From contig NZ_SAYT01000003.1 in NCBI RefSeq assembly GCF_004296575.1, positions 358,577 to 422,576 of the forward strand: 64,000 nt of DNA. The letters are read 5' to 3'. The notes under the pieces were generated by a model. That model ran no database searches. It was not told the origin of the DNA and saw only the letters and a program-made list of their open reading frames with translations. The position numbers and the translations under genes were made by a program. The first letter of the stretch is position 1. Each line of letters starts with the position of its first letter. This DNA is from Dyella amyloliquefaciens. GTDB taxonomy: Bacteria > Pseudomonadota > Gammaproteobacteria > Xanthomonadales > Rhodanobacteraceae. Shown one piece after another: positions 16,116 to 24,244 of this stretch.

Positions 16116-16134
16116 GGTCATTCCCGGTGACTGG

Positions 16135-17037
16135 TCAAACCGTGCAGATGCGCACGGCTTCGGCGAAGGATTCGAACGGATCGGTTCGCGCCGGCATGAA
16201 TTCGTGCGCGATGAATCCGGAGAAGTTGAGGTCCGCGATCGCCATGGCAACGGCGTGGAAGTTGAGTTCCTGGGTGTCATTGATTTCGTGACGCCCCGGC
16301 ACGCCGCCCGTGTGGAAGTGTCCGATCCACTGGATGTTGTCGCGGATGGTACGAATGACGTCACCTTCCATGATCTGCATGTGGTAGATGTCGTAAAGCA
16401 GTTTGACGTTGGGCGAATTGACGCCCTTCATCACGGCGGCGCCGAACGCGGTGCTGTCGCCCTGGTAGCCGTGGTGGTCGACCTTGCTGTTGAGCAGCTC
16501 GACGCAGATCGTGATGCCGTTTTCCGCCGCGTAGGGCGCAATCCTGGAGAGGCCCGCCACGCAGTTGTCGATGGCCTGCTGCGTATCGATACCCGGTTGG
16601 CGGTTGCCGAACATGGTGATCATGTTCTTGACGCCGGCACGCTTGGCCAGGGGAAGGGTGGTTTCCAGTTCCTTCAGCAGCATGGCGTGATTGGCGGGAT
16701 CGTTGAAGCCTGTCTGGATGAAAGGCTCACGTCGCGTGGGATAACCCATGGAGACGACGAGGCCACTGTCGTTCACGATGTTCCACTCGTCCGTGTGCAC
16801 CAGGTCGACGCCAACAAAACCCATCGAACGCATGCGCTTGCACAGGGCGGGCAGCGGTTCCTTTGAGGTCCAGCGGCTCAGGGACTGCTTCAGTCGCCCG
16901 GCCGGCAGCTTTGCCGGTGTAGTCGGGATGCTGGTGGTTTCGGCCGAAGCTATCAGCGAGGTGGCGCCGAACGCGGCGGTAGCCGCGATGCGACCCAGTG
17001 CAGTGCGGCGGGAGATGCCCCGCGAATCGGTGGACAT
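16135..17037 (-). CDS. sugar phosphate isomerase/epimerase-fold protein, Tat-exported (hydroxypyruvate isomerase-like)
   Basis: 300 residues. The N-terminus SRRTALGRIAATAAFGATSL is a twin-arginine signal. The rest is an AP-endonuclease-2/xylose-isomerase TIM barrel (PF01261) with metal-ligand candidates in CVELLNSK (Glu), YDIYHMQIMEGD (Asp/His), GHFHTGG (His) and HEF near the end (Glu), matching the hydroxypyruvate isomerase subgroup. The export signal is unlike classical Hyi, which is cytoplasmic. In this operon it probably acts on a 3-keto sugar or its enediol in the periplasm. It ends 19 bp before the DUF1080 start. Confidence 0.85.
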   Translation of the reverse strand: MSTDSRGISRRTALGRIAATAAFGATSLIASAETTSIPTTPAKLPAGRLKQSLSRWTSKEPLPALCKRMRSMGFVGVDLVHTDEWNIVNDSGLVVSMGYPTRREPFIQTGFNDPANHAMLLKELETTLPLAKRAGVKNMITMFGNRQPGIDTQQAIDNCVAGLSRIAPYAAENGITICVELLNSKVDHHGYQGDSTAFGAAVMKGVNSPNVKLLYDIYHMQIMEGDVIRTIRDNIQWIGHFHTGGVPGRHEINDTQELNFHAVAMAIADLNFSGFIAHEFMPARTDPFESFAEAVRICTV

Positions 17038-17088
17038 GACCTAGGCGTTCCTCGAGCGTCGACAGTTAGGTGAAAAGATCAGGGTGGT

Positions 17089-18144
17089 CTAGCCGATGCC
17101 GAGGATCTGGCGATTGAATGCCTGGTCCGCGCCGGTGGCGGCAAAGTCGTCGAACGCGCGATCGGTGACCTTGATGATGTGATCGCGGATGAACGCGGCA
17201 CCTTCGGTGGCGCCCTGGATGGGATCCTTCAGGCAGCACTCCCATTCGAGTACCGCCCAGCCCGGATAGTCGTACTGCGCCATCTTGCTGAAGATCCCGC
17301 CGAAATCGATCTGTCCGTCGCCCAGCGAGCGGAAGCGGCCGGGGCGGTCGATCCAGTTCTGGTAGCCGCCGTAGACACCAGCGCGTCCGTTCGGGCGGAA
17401 CTCGGCGTCCTTTACGTGGAAGGCGCGAATACGCTCGTGATAGATGTCGATGAACGCGAGGTAGTCGAGCTGCTGCAACACCATGTGGCTGGGGTCGTAG
17501 AGGATGTTCGCGCGCGGATGATGGCCCACTGCATCGAGGAAACGCTCGAAGGTGGCGCCGTCGTGCAGGTCTTCACCCGGATGCAGCTCGTAGCACACGT
17601 CCACGCCCGCTTCGCCGAAGGCATCGAGGATCGGGCGCCAGCGGCGGCCGAGTTCGGCGAAGGCCTCCTCGATCAGGCCGGCTGGACGCTGCGGCCATGG
17701 ATAGAACAGGTGCCAGGCGAGCGCGCCAGAAAACGTGGCGTGTGCGGTCAGGCCGAAGTGGCTGCTCGCCGTGGCTGCGAGCTTGAGTTGCTCCACCGCC
17801 CAGGCCTGGCGTTCCGTAACGTTGCCGCGCAGCCGCTCCGGGGCGAACCCGTCGAACAGCCGGTCATACGCGGGATGCGAAGCGACCATCTGGCCTTGCA
17901 GATGCGTGGACAGCTCGGTCACAGCAAGCCCGTGCTCCGCCAGCATGCCGGCGATGTCGTCGCAGTAGGCCTTGCTGGCCGCCGCCTGCTCGAGGTCGAA
18001 CAGACGGCGGTCGTTGGTGGGGATCTGCAGGCCGACAAAGCCGAGCGACGACGCCCACCGGGCAATATCCGGCAGCGTGTTGAAGGGCGCCGCGTCTCCC
18101 GCGTACTGGGCAAGGAAAATGCCCGGTCCCTTGAGTGTCTTCAT
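17089..18144 (-). CDS. sugar phosphate isomerase/epimerase-fold protein, cytoplasmic
   Basis: 351 residues with the PF01261 TIM-barrel fold and no signal peptide. Metal-site candidates are CYELHPGEDLHDG (Glu, His), ILYDPSHMVLQQLD (Asp, His), FHVKDAEF (His, Asp) and the C-terminal VLEWECCLKDP (Glu). The longer C-terminal segment with GAAFIRDHIIKV resembles the group annotated as sugar phosphate isomerases beside Gfo/Idh oxidoreductases. It may handle the imported keto sugar or an inositol-like intermediate. It lies 35 bp downstream of the gluconate dehydrogenase-type small subunit gene, in the same operon. Confidence 0.86.
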   Translation of the reverse strand: MKTLKGPGIFLAQYAGDAAPFNTLPDIARWASSLGFVGLQIPTNDRRLFDLEQAAASKAYCDDIAGMLAEHGLAVTELSTHLQGQMVASHPAYDRLFDGFAPERLRGNVTERQAWAVEQLKLAATASSHFGLTAHATFSGALAWHLFYPWPQRPAGLIEEAFAELGRRWRPILDAFGEAGVDVCYELHPGEDLHDGATFERFLDAVGHHPRANILYDPSHMVLQQLDYLAFIDIYHERIRAFHVKDAEFRPNGRAGVYGGYQNWIDRPGRFRSLGDGQIDFGGIFSKMAQYDYPGWAVLEWECCLKDPIQGATEGAAFIRDHIIKVTDRAFDDFAATGADQAFNRQILGIG

Positions 18145-18179
18145 GCGTGATCACCTGATCGTTGCGGGTGGTACATGGG

Positions 18180-18770
18180 TCAGAACATCAGCGCCGTCTC
18201 GACGGCCCAGGCCTTGCCATTGCCGGCTTGCGCCAGCGGTATGTCAGCGTGGTAGGCGCCAGGCACGGCCGAGTACTGGAGTACTTCGGTGCATCCGGGT
18301 TGCGACAGGAAGAAGCCCGTCATGGCGAGCTTCTTGTTCATCAGCACAAACGAAGCGGCCAATGCGGTGGCGGTATCTTTCGGATTCGCCAGCGCCTCGG
18401 CGTGAAGCTTCATCACCAGCGCCTTGCGTTCCGCATCACTGAGCTGCAGGAAGGGCTTGCCGCCGGCCTTGTCGAAGGCCGCCATCGCGCTCATGTAGCG
18501 CTCCTGGTCGGCCTTGGCATAGACGTTGGCGAACATCTGGTCGATGAAGCCGGGTACGCCGACATCGACAGCCCCGGGCGTCTTGCTGCGGGGAATGATG
18601 ATGTCGACTACGGCCGTGATCAGGCTGATCTGTGGCTGGGAGAAGTACTGCAGGCTGGTGCCCGGCGTCTGCGCGGCGGCATAGGCATCGAAGGCAGCCA
18701 GCAGCGACGGTGCGGCCACCGTGCCGACGGCGAGTGCGGAAACGCATTTCAACCATTCGCGACGATTCAT
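18180..18770 (-). CDS. gluconate 2-dehydrogenase subunit 3-family protein (small subunit of glycoside 3-dehydrogenase)
   Basis: 196 residues. The N-terminus NRREWLKCVSALAVGTVAAP is a twin-arginine signal. The body matches gluconate 2-dehydrogenase subunit 3 (PF13618), with LITAVVDIIIPRSKTPGAVD and VPGFIDQMFANVY. In known membrane-bound sugar dehydrogenases and glucoside 3-dehydrogenases this subunit escorts the FAD-containing GMC subunit, which has no signal, through the Tat pathway. Its stop is 10 bp... the GMC gene ends just upstream at 18781, so both are co-translated. ATG 18770 is chosen because the Tat signal begins there. Confidence 0.88.
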   Translation of the reverse strand: MNRREWLKCVSALAVGTVAAPSLLAAFDAYAAAQTPGTSLQYFSQPQISLITAVVDIIIPRSKTPGAVDVGVPGFIDQMFANVYAKADQERYMSAMAAFDKAGGKPFLQLSDAERKALVMKLHAEALANPKDTATALAASFVLMNKKLAMTGFFLSQPGCTEVLQYSAVPGAYHADIPLAQAGNGKAWAVETALMF

Positions 18771-18780
18771 GGCGATATCC

Positions 18781-20478
18781 TCAGATGTTTCCGCGCTTGA
18801 GTTCTTCCACCGCATGGCTGGCGGCGCGAGCCGTCAGGGCCATGTAGGTCAACGACGGGTTCTGGCAGGCGGAAGACACCATGCAGGAACCGTCGGTGAT
18901 GAAGACATTCTTGGAGGCGTGCATCTGGTTCCACGAATTGAGCACGGACGTCTTGGGATCGCGGCCCATGCGTGCGGTACCCATTTCGTGGATGGCGGCG
19001 CCGACGTTTGCCTCGGTGTGGTAAGGCTTTACGTCCTTGTAGCCGGCGGCGGTCAGCATCTCGACCGCATCGCTGACGATCTCCTTGGCCATCATGCGTT
19101 CGTTCTCGCGATGGGTCACGTCGAAGTTGAGCGCCGGCAGGCCGTATTTGTCCTTGCGATTGTGGTCCAGCGACACGAAGTTCTGGTGCGACGGCAGCAT
19201 TTCACCGAAGCCGCCCATCGACAGATGCCAGGGGCCTGGCTCTTCCGCCGCGCGCTTCAGCTCGTCGCCGATCAGGTTCTCGCTCACGAGTCGTGACCAG
19301 TCGCCTCGGCTTGCGCCGCCCTGGAAGCCGAAGCCGCGCAGGTAGGGGCGCTTGTCCGAGCCGATGTTGCGGTAACGCGGGATATAGAAGCCGTTGGGAC
19401 GGCGGCCGCTGTAGTAGCGATCCAGGTGACCATCCACGCTGGCCTTGGCGCCGGTGCCGAACAGATGGTCCATCACGTTATGGCCCACCTCGCCGCTGTC
19501 GTTGCCGAAACCGTTCGGGAAGCGGCTGGAAGTCGAGTTGAGCAAGATGTGCGTGGTGCCGAAGGTCGAGGCGCACAGGAAGATCACGCGCGCGAAGTAT
19601 TCGGTCTGGTGGCCGGTTACCGCATCCAGCACGCGCACGCCGGTGGCCTTGCCCTTGGCGTTGTCGTAGATCATTTCGTAGACGATGGCGTTCGGCACGA
19701 TCGTCATGTTGCCGGTGCGCTCGGCCGAGGGCAGGGTCGAGGAGTTGCTGCTGAAGTAGGCGCCGAAGGGGCAGCCGCGCATACACTGGTTACGGTACTG
19801 GCAGGTGGCGCGCTGCGGGCTCTGGTCGTGCTTGAGCGGACCGGAAAGGTTCGCGGTGCGGCCGATGATCAGTTTGCGGTTATGGAACTTGTCGGACAGT
19901 CGGCCGCCGAACTCCTTCTCCACGCAGTTGAGTTCCATCGGCGGCAGGAACTGGCCGTCGGGAAGCTGCGCGAGGCCTTCGGTCGAGCCGCTTACGCCAA
20001 TGAAATTCTCGACGTAGTCGTACCAGGGGGCGATGTCGGCGTAGCGGATCGGCCAGTCCACGCCCACGCCTTCCTTGCCGTTTGCCTCGAAGTCGATGTC
20101 GCTGAAGCGATAGCTCTGGCGGCCCCACATCAAGGAGCGTCCGCCGACGTGATAGCCACGGAACCAGTCGAAGGGCTTGGTTTCGACATACGGGTTGTCG
20201 AGGTCATCGACGAACCAGTGCTTGGTGGCCTGCGTGATGCCGTAGAACGAGGGGCGCGTGTGAATCGGATGACGACGCACGTCTTCCTGCGTGGGCTCAT
20301 CGGCATAGGGCAATTCCCATGGCGCCTTCGTCGCCGTGGGGTACTCGCCATGCTTGACCATGCGGCCGCGGTCGAGCACCAGGGTCTTCAGTCCTTTTTC
20401 CGTAAGCTCCTTGGCTGCCCAGCCACCGCTGACGCCGGTACCGACAACAATGGCGTCGTACGTGTTCTTGTCCATCAT
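18781..20478 (-). CDS. GMC-family FAD oxidoreductase (glycoside 3-dehydrogenase catalytic subunit)
   Basis: About 565 residues. The FAD-binding Rossmann motif VVGTGVSGGWAAKEL starts near residue 11, and the C-terminal GMC domain has IHEMGTARMG and SACQNPSLTYMAL, giving the catalytic His and Asn. A cysteine-containing segment CQYRNQCMRGCPFGAYFSS is typical of the gluconate/glucoside dehydrogenase subgroup. No signal peptide, as expected if it hitchhikes with the Tat-type small subunit encoded next. The reaction should be oxidation of a sugar hydroxyl, most likely C3 of a glycoside, passing electrons to a cytochrome; no cytochrome gene lies in this operon. Start is ATG 20478 or 20475. Confidence 0.88.
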   Translation of the reverse strand: MMDKNTYDAIVVGTGVSGGWAAKELTEKGLKTLVLDRGRMVKHGEYPTATKAPWELPYADEPTQEDVRRHPIHTRPSFYGITQATKHWFVDDLDNPYVETKPFDWFRGYHVGGRSLMWGRQSYRFSDIDFEANGKEGVGVDWPIRYADIAPWYDYVENFIGVSGSTEGLAQLPDGQFLPPMELNCVEKEFGGRLSDKFHNRKLIIGRTANLSGPLKHDQSPQRATCQYRNQCMRGCPFGAYFSSNSSTLPSAERTGNMTIVPNAIVYEMIYDNAKGKATGVRVLDAVTGHQTEYFARVIFLCASTFGTTHILLNSTSSRFPNGFGNDSGEVGHNVMDHLFGTGAKASVDGHLDRYYSGRRPNGFYIPRYRNIGSDKRPYLRGFGFQGGASRGDWSRLVSENLIGDELKRAAEEPGPWHLSMGGFGEMLPSHQNFVSLDHNRKDKYGLPALNFDVTHRENERMMAKEIVSDAVEMLTAAGYKDVKPYHTEANVGAAIHEMGTARMGRDPKTSVLNSWNQMHASKNVFITDGSCMVSSACQNPSLTYMALTARAASHAVEELKRGNI

Positions 20479-20521
20479 GGCCCCTCGAAACAAGCAATCG
20501 GTCGAAAGTGAAAGCGCTGGG

Positions 20522-21397
20522 TCAGCGCAACGGACGCAGGTAGGCAAAGTCGACGCGTGCGGCGTCGAGCTGGCTCATGCGGGAGAACGGACCTTCCTGT
20601 TCGACGAAGCAGTGCTTCAGGCCGGACGCATTTGCCGCGGCCATGATCGGCTTGTAGTCGACAGTGCCGCGGCCCAGCTCCGCACCCGGATAATCGTCGG
20701 GCTTGGAGGAGGGCAGGAAGTCCTTGGCGTGCATCAGCGGGATGCGACCGGGGTTTGCCTTGAAGATCGCCGCCGGATCCTTGCCGCCGGCATGCACCCA
20801 GCCGCAATCGAGTTCGAACTTCACCAGGTTCGGATCGGTTTCCTTGAGCAGCACGTCGTAGAACGTCTGTCCCTGGCCCACATCGGTAAATTCGAGATGG
20901 TGGTTGTGATAGGCGTACTGCAAACCCGCCTGCTTCGCCTTCTCGCCGATCTGGTTGGCGAATTCGGCGGTGCGCTTGGCGTCGTCGCGCGAATAGGTGG
21001 CCTTCTTGCCGCCACTCATGTTTTCCATGAACGACGGCAGGATGCTGCTGACGAAGTACTTCGCGCCGAGCGTGTGCGCGGCCTCGATGCCAGGCTCGAT
21101 GCCGAGGCTGTCGAAGTGCAGGCTGGGGCAGCCCAGGCCGGCTTCGTTCAATTGATCGCGCAGGGTCGCAGCCGTTGAGGTGACGATGGCCTCGATCTCG
21201 CCGTAGCCGATGGATTTCAGCGTCTTGAGTGTGCCCATCGGGTCGTCCTGATAGGCCTTCAGGACCATGTAGAGCTGGATGCCGAGCGGCCTGCCTTGAC
21301 CGGCGGCGGCAAGAAGCTTGCCGGGCGCACTGGCGGCGAGCCAGGCGGCGCCGCCGATCAGCGCGGATCGAGCCAGGAATTGCCTGCGATTCATCAT
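20522..21397 (-). CDS. sugar phosphate isomerase/epimerase-fold protein, Tat-exported
   Basis: 291 residues with a twin-arginine signal (NRRQFLARSALIGGAAWLAA) and a PF01261 barrel. Metal-site candidates: YAYHNHHLEF (His, His, Glu), FELDCGWVHAGG (Asp, His), PLMHAKDF (His, Asp), and FVEQEGP (Glu). The YHNHHLEF motif is the hallmark of the group found with keto-sugar Gfo/Idh genes. ATG 21397 has AGGAG 8 bases upstream. Third isomerase-fold protein of the operon and second with a Tat signal, consistent with periplasmic chemistry on 3-keto-glycosides or C-glycosides. Confidence 0.87.
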   Translation of the reverse strand: MMNRRQFLARSALIGGAAWLAASAPGKLLAAAGQGRPLGIQLYMVLKAYQDDPMGTLKTLKSIGYGEIEAIVTSTAATLRDQLNEAGLGCPSLHFDSLGIEPGIEAAHTLGAKYFVSSILPSFMENMSGGKKATYSRDDAKRTAEFANQIGEKAKQAGLQYAYHNHHLEFTDVGQGQTFYDVLLKETDPNLVKFELDCGWVHAGGKDPAAIFKANPGRIPLMHAKDFLPSSKPDDYPGAELGRGTVDYKPIMAAANASGLKHCFVEQEGPFSRMSQLDAARVDFAYLRPLR

Positions 21398-21423
21398 GAG
21401 TGATTCTCCTGAAGGGTGCCGGA

Positions 21424-22641
21424 TCAGGCGGCGGTGGTGACGGGGCTGCCGGCAGCTTCCCTGCGGCCCCTGAACAACAGTACGAACAGAACGAGTACGA
21501 AGGCGGCGCACGCGCCGGCGATCATCCAGATGGCGTGCCAGTCGTGCGTCGCGACACCTTCCGCGCCAGTCTTGGCGTAGGTGTCCACGACCACGCCCGA
21601 CAGCCACGAGCCGACGAACATGCCCAGGCCGTAGGTCAGGAAGGTGATCAAGCCTTGTGTTGCGGCGCGCAAGGCGGTCGGCGCCTCGCGGTCGATATAG
21701 ATCTGGCCGACCACGAAGAAGAAATCGAAGCAGATGCCATGCAGCACGATGCCCAGCCACAGCATCCACATCAGGTCGCCGGTGCCGCCGAAGGCGAACA
21801 TGGCATAGCGCACCACCCAGGCCAGCATGCCCACGGCGAGCATGTACTTCACGCCCAGGCGACGGAAGAACCAGGGGATGAGCAGCATGCAGAGGATTTC
21901 CGACATCTGTCCGCCGGTCATCTTGCCCGCGGCGTTGACCACGCCGATCTCGTTGAGATACAGGTTGGTGAAGGCGTAGTAGAACTGCAGCGGAATGCAG
22001 ATCAGGAACGAGGCCAGCGCAAATACCGCCATCGAGCGGTCGCGCAGCAGGTGCAGCGACTCCAGGGGCAGCGCATGGCGCAGCTCGAAGCGCTGGCTGC
22101 TCGCGAGTGGTGGCGTGGCGGGCAGGGTGAAGCAATAGCCCGCCATGACCACCGACAGCACGGCGGCGAGGTGCAGCGGCGATGCGCTGGCTTCCACGCC
22201 CCAGGCGCCGACGATCAGGCCCACGACGATCCAGCCGATGGTGCCGAACACGCGGATCGCACCGAACTCCTCGCGCGGATCGTGGATATGGCGCATCGCC
22301 AGCGAAGTGGTCAGCGCCAGCGTGGGCATGTAGCAGAGGCTGTAGGCGAGGAGGGCCGCATAGACCAGCCCGAAGGAACTCTGTTGGGCCGCAACCACCA
22401 GCAAGACGGCGCCGATGACGTGCAGCACGGCGAGCACGCGGCGCGTATCGAACAGGCGGTCAGCCATCAAGCCGACGAACAGCGGCGAGATCATGGCGCC
22501 GATCGCGGTGGTACCCGCGACTGCACCGATTTCCTGTCCGCTGAAGTGCAGTGTCTTGCCCAGCCAGGTGCCGACGGTGACGTACCAGGCACCCCAGATC
22601 GCGTACTCGAACAACATCATCAAGCGAAGGCGCCACTTCAT
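21424..22641 (-). CDS. MFS permease, nucleoside:H+ symporter (NupG)-like
   Basis: 405 residues, about twelve membrane helices. The N-terminus MKWRLRLMMLFEYAIWGAWYV and the GAIRVFGTIGWIVVG segment in the middle of the first half are typical of the NHS family (NupG, XapB). Members beside sugar-oxidation genes probably carry keto sugars or monosaccharides. Its ATG overlaps the stop of the Gfo/Idh gene by ATGA, so they are translationally coupled. Inferred role: import of the periplasmic 3-keto product for reduction or isomerisation in the cytoplasm. Confidence 0.87.
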   Translation of the reverse strand: MKWRLRLMMLFEYAIWGAWYVTVGTWLGKTLHFSGQEIGAVAGTTAIGAMISPLFVGLMADRLFDTRRVLAVLHVIGAVLLVVAAQQSSFGLVYAALLAYSLCYMPTLALTTSLAMRHIHDPREEFGAIRVFGTIGWIVVGLIVGAWGVEASASPLHLAAVLSVVMAGYCFTLPATPPLASSQRFELRHALPLESLHLLRDRSMAVFALASFLICIPLQFYYAFTNLYLNEIGVVNAAGKMTGGQMSEILCMLLIPWFFRRLGVKYMLAVGMLAWVVRYAMFAFGGTGDLMWMLWLGIVLHGICFDFFFVVGQIYIDREAPTALRAATQGLITFLTYGLGMFVGSWLSGVVVDTYAKTGAEGVATHDWHAIWMIAGACAAFVLVLFVLLFRGRREAAGSPVTTAA

Positions 22642-23831
22642 CCCCGTTTCCCCTTTTTGCGTTGTGGCCCGAGCGGTTCTTCCACGTCCTGCCAGACGCC
22701 GCCTGCGGCATGGCTTCTGAGCATGGCGTCGATCACCAGGCTGTTGCGATAACCGTCGGCGAAGGTTGGCAGGGCCGGCGGCTTGGTATCCGGTGTGCCG
22801 CCGCGCCGTATCCAGTCATAGGCGTCGGCGATCAGGTTGCGGAACGCATCGGCCCAGGCTTCCGGATGGCCGGCAGGCAGGTGTGCGTAACCGCGGGCGA
22901 GCGGATCCAGGGTGGCCGGATCCTTCGCGAGCACGGCATTGGCTTGCGCGTGCTGGCCGAGCCACAGCTCGTTGGGCTGCTCCTGTTGCCATGCGACGGA
23001 GGCAAGTCGCCCGTTCACCTCCAGGCGCAGATCGTTCTTGTGGCCGGGCAGCACCTGGCCGACGATGAGGCAGCCGCGCGCGCCGTTGTCGAAACGCAGC
23101 AGCACGCTGGCGATGTCTTCGCTGGTGATCTTCACTTCGCGCCGTTGCGCCGACTTCGACTTGGCGAAGGCCTTGGTCGATTCGGCGGGCGCCAGGCGCA
23201 CCGGGACGGCGGTGTGCAGGTCGGCCAGCACGGAAGTGATGCGCGATCCGGTGACGTGTTCGGCCAGGTCGCACCAGTGGGAGCCGATGTCACCAAGGGC
23301 CGAGCTGGCACCGCCCAGCTTGGGGTCAAGGCGCCAAGAATAGGTGCGCTCGTCGGTCAGCCAATCCTGCAGGTAGCGGCCGTGTACGAACACGGGCGCG
23401 CCGAGCTTGCCCTTGGCCACCATCGTGCGTGCCTGTTGCACGAGGGCGTGACCGCGATAGTTGAAGGTGACGACGTGCGCCACGCCGGCATCGCGCGCTG
23501 CCTCGAACAGCTCGCGACTTTCCTGCGCGTTACTCGCCAGCGGCTTGTCGGAGATGACGTGCTTGCCGGCCCGCAGCGCCGCCAGGGAGACTTCCCTGTG
23601 CAGGTGATTGGGTGTGGTGTTGTGCACCACGTGCACGTCAGGATCGGCGAGCAGTTCCTGGTAACTCGCATAGGCGCGGCCGGCATTCAGTTCGCGGGCG
23701 CGCTTCTTTGCGGATTCCAGGCTGGAGCCTGCGATGCCGATGATCTCGACATCACCCAGGCGACGTACGGCATCAAGATGGTGTGCGGCGATGAAGCCAG
23801 GGCCGACCAGGCCCATGCCCAGCTTCTTCAT
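22638..23831 (-). CDS. Gfo/Idh/MocA-family NAD(P)-dependent oxidoreductase
   Basis: 397 residues. N-terminal Rossmann domain KKLGMGLVGPGFIAAHHLDA (G-x-G-x-x-G variant), then the signature EKP-like KHVISDKPLASNAQES with Lys at about 98, and the C-terminal dimerisation domain with GDIGSHWCDLAEHVTG (family Asp/His). No signal peptide. It is the promoter-proximal gene of the operon, so most strongly expressed. Known relatives oxidise or reduce C3 of glucose and glycosides; here it may reduce imported 3-keto-glucose to glucose. ATG 23831 (MKKLGMG) is where the fold starts. Confidence 0.88.
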   Translation of the reverse strand: MKKLGMGLVGPGFIAAHHLDAVRRLGDVEIIGIAGSSLESAKKRARELNAGRAYASYQELLADPDVHVVHNTTPNHLHREVSLAALRAGKHVISDKPLASNAQESRELFEAARDAGVAHVVTFNYRGHALVQQARTMVAKGKLGAPVFVHGRYLQDWLTDERTYSWRLDPKLGGASSALGDIGSHWCDLAEHVTGSRITSVLADLHTAVPVRLAPAESTKAFAKSKSAQRREVKITSEDIASVLLRFDNGARGCLIVGQVLPGHKNDLRLEVNGRLASVAWQQEQPNELWLGQHAQANAVLAKDPATLDPLARGYAHLPAGHPEAWADAFRNLIADAYDWIRRGGTPDTKPPALPTFADGYRNSLVIDAMLRSHAAGGVWQDVEEPLGPQRKKGKRG

Positions 23832-23973
23832 CGATCCGCACCTGCCGGGATGTGTCCTATATGGATCAAGAGGTTGTCGCAACGAATGCGCAGGCGGCAC
23901 GCTGGCAGGGCCCGCTTGCGGGTTGATGCGAACTGGCCTGCCATTTCCCCTCCGGTAAATCGCTGCAACAAAA

Positions 23974-23989
23974 ATGTATTCGATTACAT
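23974..23989. promoter_or_regulatory. LacI-type operator 1: ATGTATTCGATTACAT
   Basis: A 16-bp inverted repeat with one mismatch and a central CG, as in most LacI-family operators. The arms agree with the consensus ATGTAATCGATTACAT shared with the second site at 24110. It lies about 143 bp before the Gfo/Idh start, where it could cover that operon's promoter. Confidence 0.65.
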
Positions 23990-24109
23990 CCGCACAGATA
24001 CTGGGTTTTTCCGGGCTTCCCGGGAAGTGATCGATCAAGATCGAGCACGAGTCGGTCGGAAAGTCGTTAAAGTATGTAGCAGATGTGCAAACGCACGTGC
24101 AACGATTTC

Positions 24110-24125
24110 ATGTAATCCATTACAT
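24110..24125. promoter_or_regulatory. LacI-type operator 2: ATGTAATCCATTACAT
   Basis: A 16-bp inverted repeat with one mismatch at the centre, 14 of 16 bases identical to operator 1. Centre-to-centre distance is 136 bp, close to 13 helical turns, so one tetramer could bridge both sites. It is about 120 bp before the LacI start and may give autoregulation. Confidence 0.65.
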
Positions 24126-24244
24126 TGCACTGCACAAAGACTCGTTGAGTCGCAGTGGCGAAGATCGCGTTCTTCGTGCGGTTGGCGCCCAATGGGCCGG
24201 CGATGTCGTGCCGAAGCAAAGCAGCAATGAAGGAGGCAGGATTT

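Larger units (their letters stand above)
23832..24244. other. divergent promoter region of the keto-sugar operon and lacI-type gene
   Basis: 413 bp of AT-richer DNA between the Gfo/Idh gene (leftward) and the LacI gene (rightward). No gene. It contains two matching operators and should contain both promoters. Confidence 0.75.
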
